A stretch of 20,498 nucleotides of DNA, taken from the NCBI GenBank assembly GCA_028711205.1, contig JAQTSP010000012.1, positions 1-20,498 on the forward strand. The letters are read 5' to 3'. Of the stretch, positions 18,125 to 20,498 are shown piece by piece. The position numbers and the translations under genes are program-made. This stretch comes from Eubacteriales bacterium (lineage in GTDB: Bacteria > Bacillota > Clostridia > Christensenellales > SZUA-584). The notes beneath the pieces are model-generated. The model was given only the letters and a program-made list of their open reading frames with translations, searched no databases and was not told where the DNA came from. Position 1 is the stretch's first letter. Every line of letters begins with the position of its first letter.

Positions 18125-18137
18125 GTTTTCAGATATC
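18116..18137. terminator. Possible bidirectional terminator containing both convergent stop codons
   Basis: A perfect 9-bp inverted repeat, GATATCTGA-GTTT-TCAGATATC, spans the 4-bp gap between the NUDIX and permease genes. Each arm encodes the last two residues (Asp-Ile) and the TGA of one gene. The plus-strand side is followed by CTCTTTTCTG, a weak T-tract; the minus-strand side has no good T-run. The stem is AT-rich, so termination may be weak. Confidence 0.55.
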
Positions 18138-19247
18138 CTCTTTTCTGATTAAAAACGGCAATATGTTATACACCAGCGCACAGGCGGCGAGCCCCAGAAT
18201 GCACCATACCGGCTCTGTGTTTTGTATCGCCGACAGCCACCTTGACGGTAATATGAAAGAAAATGCGTTGAATACGCCCGTGTTTGGCAGCGGTATCAGC
18301 AGCGAAGAAAACATCACGGTCTAAATGGTGATAATCGAGATCGCAAGCATCAGCACCGTCTGGTTTTTAAGGCGCGATACAAGCGACGCGATGCAGCCTA
18401 ACTTGAGCACATACAGAACAAACATGAGCAGCAGCGGCAGTATCAAATGGCCGGCGCCCGAAAGCCCAAACGCGGCAAGCGGCACGGCAACGCACGGGAA
18501 TATGTAGAGTGTGTCCGCGATCGATACGGACAGCCGGTAGCGTTCCATCGAAAACGCGCGCGACTTCAGCCTGGCCGAGAAATCGGCGTTCTTCTTCGTC
18601 ATCGCGAGCCCCGACAGCATAAAGAAACAGCAAAGTGCGGCGAGAAGGTATATCGACGAATACGCGGCGTCCAGAAGCGGCGTCACCTCGCCCGTCTCTG
18701 CCGCGGCGTTCTGGCGGACCAGCGATATGATCGGCTCATCCGTGCCCGCGTTCACGTCGTCAAACACCGTTTGATAAAGCGCGTCTCCGCCAAGCGTACG
18801 GGCGGCGTTCGCGCTGGTACAGGTCAGCCAAAGGCGCATCGCCTCTCCGCCCACGCTTTCGGATATCACGCCAGCGGCCGTGCTGTACGGCGACCTCAAT
18901 ATCTGCAGCGTCTCTTCAAAATCACCGCTCTTGACGGCCTCCTCAAACCCTTCCTTGATCACGAATACGCCCTCAAGTTTGCCCGTCTGCAGATTCGCGA
19001 TAAGCGTTTCCTCGTCGTCAACCGTTACCCATACGACATCCAGCGCCTGCACATTTTTTAGCAGAAGCCTTGAAAAGTTCGTGTTATCCTCGTCGATCCA
19101 GCCGATCGGTACGGGCGCGTCGGGAATGATGAGGCCGATAAAAGGAGAAAACGCAACAACGAGCGCCAGCGCGAAGAACACGATGCCGTACGCCGTCGTG
19201 AAAAGCGATTTGAGCCTATATTTGATTGTCGAAAAGAAGAGGCTCAC
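18129..19247 (-). pseudogene. ABC-2-type transporter permease interrupted by an in-frame amber codon
   Basis: The reading frame starts with GTG at 19245-19247 (AAGGAGG just upstream). It runs 308 codons to TAG at 18321-18323, then continues in the same frame for 63 more codons to TGA. The first part has an N-terminal membrane segment (about 19-41), a large extracytoplasmic domain (about 45-200) and several membrane segments. The downstream part (FSSLLIPLPNTGVF, ILPSRWLSA, final hydrophobic segment, IRKED) lines up with the neighbour's C-terminus (GGLLVPSAYMP, YTPFSAALRL). Total length, 372 codons, is close to the neighbour's 404. TAG is an ordinary stop for at least four other genes here, so recoding is unlikely. 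A nonsense mutation, a sequence error, or loss of the last membrane segment are the main readings. Start and upstream stop overlap as GTGA. Confidence 0.8.
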
Positions 19248-20458
19248 TTTGTCCTCCTTTGAAACCGCTTGATGCTAAGCGGCAGCATCACCGCGAGGTA
19301 CGCGAACAGTGTGGCCGCGAACACTCCCGTGCCGCCCGCGCGCCCATCGAACATGCCGGATACCCCGAGCCGGAGCGCGGCCGAAAACGGCGTGTAGTAT
19401 GACACGTCGCGTATGAATGCCGGCATGTACGCGGACGGGACAAGCAGCCCGCCCAAAAGCGCCAGCGCGACCGCGCTTAAAAACGCGGCTCTGACCGCCA
19501 CCGCAGAGGTCTTTGAAAAAAGCCCGGCAAGCATCATGCCAAGGCTCAGGAACCCGCAAAGCAGTATGCCGCCCGCGAGCAGCACAAGCACATTGCCTGA
19601 AAACGCTGATGCCGCGCCGGCAATCACGCAGAGCGCGGCCGTTAAAACGGCGAATTGTATAAATAAAAACAGGCTGCCCGCAAGCCATCGCGATATAAAA
19701 CACGTGGCCGGCGTATGCCCTGAGAGCAGCTGCCTGTGGATCAGTCCGGTCGCATAATCATCGGCCGTGATGCGCGCGATCGGCATGGCGCCAAGCGCGG
19801 TGAAAAGTATCAGAAAACTTGCGGCATAGTATTCGATCGGCAGCGCGCCGCCAAGCGGAGAGGTCGTGTCCGTCTCCTCGTACAGCGCCGACCGTGACAA
19901 CACGCTCGAAAAAAACATGCCCGTGGTCTGTTTGTACATCGCCGCCGCCGTTTCCTGTTCGACGCCCGCTTCCCTGCTGTCGGCATCGAGCATATTGACC
20001 GCGTGCTGGGCATGGCTGACAAGCTCCGTGCCGGAGAGAAGCGTTTCAAACAAAAGCGCGTCTTCAAGCGGCATATCCGGGTTGCCATAGTAAGTGATCG
20101 ACACGGTGCCGCCGCTTTGAAGGGTTTGCTGCATATCTTTTGGTATATGAATATAAGCGGCCGCGCCTTCTTCCACCGCCTCCATGCCTTCCTGTTCGCT
20201 GCCGACAAACCGTGTTTCGATCAAACCGCCAAGCGTTTCGCTCTCGGTCAGTCCCTGTAGTATGGACACGGTCAGCGGATCGTCATCCTCGTTGAACACC
20301 GCCACACTGAAAATCTCTGTCCGCACGTCCGCGAAGAAGTACGGCGCGACGGCAAACGATATCAGCAGCACCAGCAAAAGCGGCGCCGCGACGGCGATGA
20401 TGATGGCTGACCTGTTTTGCAGCAGCCTTTTTAGATCGACCGCGAACAGTTTTCTCAT
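19244..20458 (-). CDS. ABC-2-type transporter permease
   Basis: The intact membrane protein has 404 residues and the architecture of ABC-2 exporter permeases (ABC2_membrane_3-like). A first membrane segment lies at about 18-42 (IIIAVAAPLLLVLLISFAV), with an extracytoplasmic domain at about 45-205. About five further membrane segments follow (ASFLILFTALGAMPIARI; LAGSLFLFIQFAVLTAALCVIAG; FSGNVLVLLAGGILLCGFL; and others), with the LLVPSAYMP...YYTPFSAALRL segment near the end. With an ATPase it would export lipids, peptides or drugs; the substrate is unknown. No ATPase gene is visible in the window. It begins three bases after the upstream gene's stop and overlaps the next permease by four bases, so all three are probably one operon. 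The two permeases likely form a heterodimer. Confidence 0.88.
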   Translation of the reverse strand: MRKLFAVDLKRLLQNRSAIIIAVAAPLLLVLLISFAVAPYFFADVRTEIFSVAVFNEDDDPLTVSILQGLTESETLGGLIETRFVGSEQEGMEAVEEGAAAYIHIPKDMQQTLQSGGTVSITYYGNPDMPLEDALLFETLLSGTELVSHAQHAVNMLDADSREAGVEQETAAAMYKQTTGMFFSSVLSRSALYEETDTTSPLGGALPIEYYAASFLILFTALGAMPIARITADDYATGLIHRQLLSGHTPATCFISRWLAGSLFLFIQFAVLTAALCVIAGAASAFSGNVLVLLAGGILLCGFLSLGMMLAGLFSKTSAVAVRAAFLSAVALALLGGLLVPSAYMPAFIRDVSYYTPFSAALRLGVSGMFDGRAGGTGVFAATLFAYLAVMLPLSIKRFQRRTK

Positions 20459-20461
20459 CGG

Positions 20462-20498
20462 TTACCCGCCGAACAGAAACTGCATAAGATATGCAATT
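20462..20498 (-). CDS. C-terminal end of an upstream gene in the ABC exporter operon
   Basis: Only the last 11 codons are in the window: ...IAYLMQFLFGG followed by TAA at 20462-20464. It is in tight spacing (three bases) with the permease gene, on the same strand. The hydrophobic end could belong to another permease or to a different component; too little is present to name it. Confidence 0.55.
   Translation of the reverse strand, partial: IAYLMQFLFGG

Overview
The window looks like a chromosomal segment from a spore-forming Clostridia-type member of the Bacillota. I infer this from a BofA-family sporulation gene, a DUF3842-type gene, Firmicutes-style strong Shine-Dalgarno sites and sigma-A-like promoters. 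Composition is moderately GC-rich, with AT-rich gaps between genes. No species can be named from sequence alone.

Left part (about 1-12,314). Most of this is one enormous secreted protein gene on the minus strand. It starts at 12,314 with a signal peptide, has about 450 residues of N-terminal Ig-like or lectin-like domains, and then about 34 tandem cadherin-like ('tandem-95'/VCBS-type) repeats of about 100 residues. Near base 830 the coding strand flips. Bases 3 to about 830 encode the same kind of protein (two cadherin-like repeats, an FN3-like domain and the start of an Ig-like domain) on the plus strand. Neither piece has its natural C-terminus, and the two meet tail to tail. This is either a real inversion or deletion inside repeat-rich DNA, or an assembly or amplification chimera. 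It is the main oddity of the window.

Middle part (12,482-16,227). On the minus strand are bofA, a DUF5050-like lipoprotein gene and fba (class II fructose-bisphosphate aldolase, with its own intrinsic terminator). A DUF3842 gene lies on the plus strand with a good promoter. It overlaps by 11 bp, tail to tail, with a minus-strand gene for a membrane-anchored protein of unknown function.

Right part (16,290-20,498). A sigma-A-type promoter drives a plus-strand pair, mnmA (tRNA 2-thiouridylase, TTG start) and a NUDIX hydrolase. Facing it is a minus-strand ABC-2-type exporter operon: an unidentified gene end at the right edge, one intact permease of 404 residues, and a second permease interrupted by an in-frame amber codon. 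The NUDIX gene and the interrupted permease are separated by 4 bp. Their last codons form a perfect 9-bp inverted repeat that may act as a two-way terminator.

The genes are mostly housekeeping plus cell surface. I see no CRISPR array, insertion sequence, tRNA or rRNA. No gap longer than 300 bases lacks a gene. The candidate for something new is the giant repeat adhesin with its strand-switch junction; the evidence does not establish a new system.
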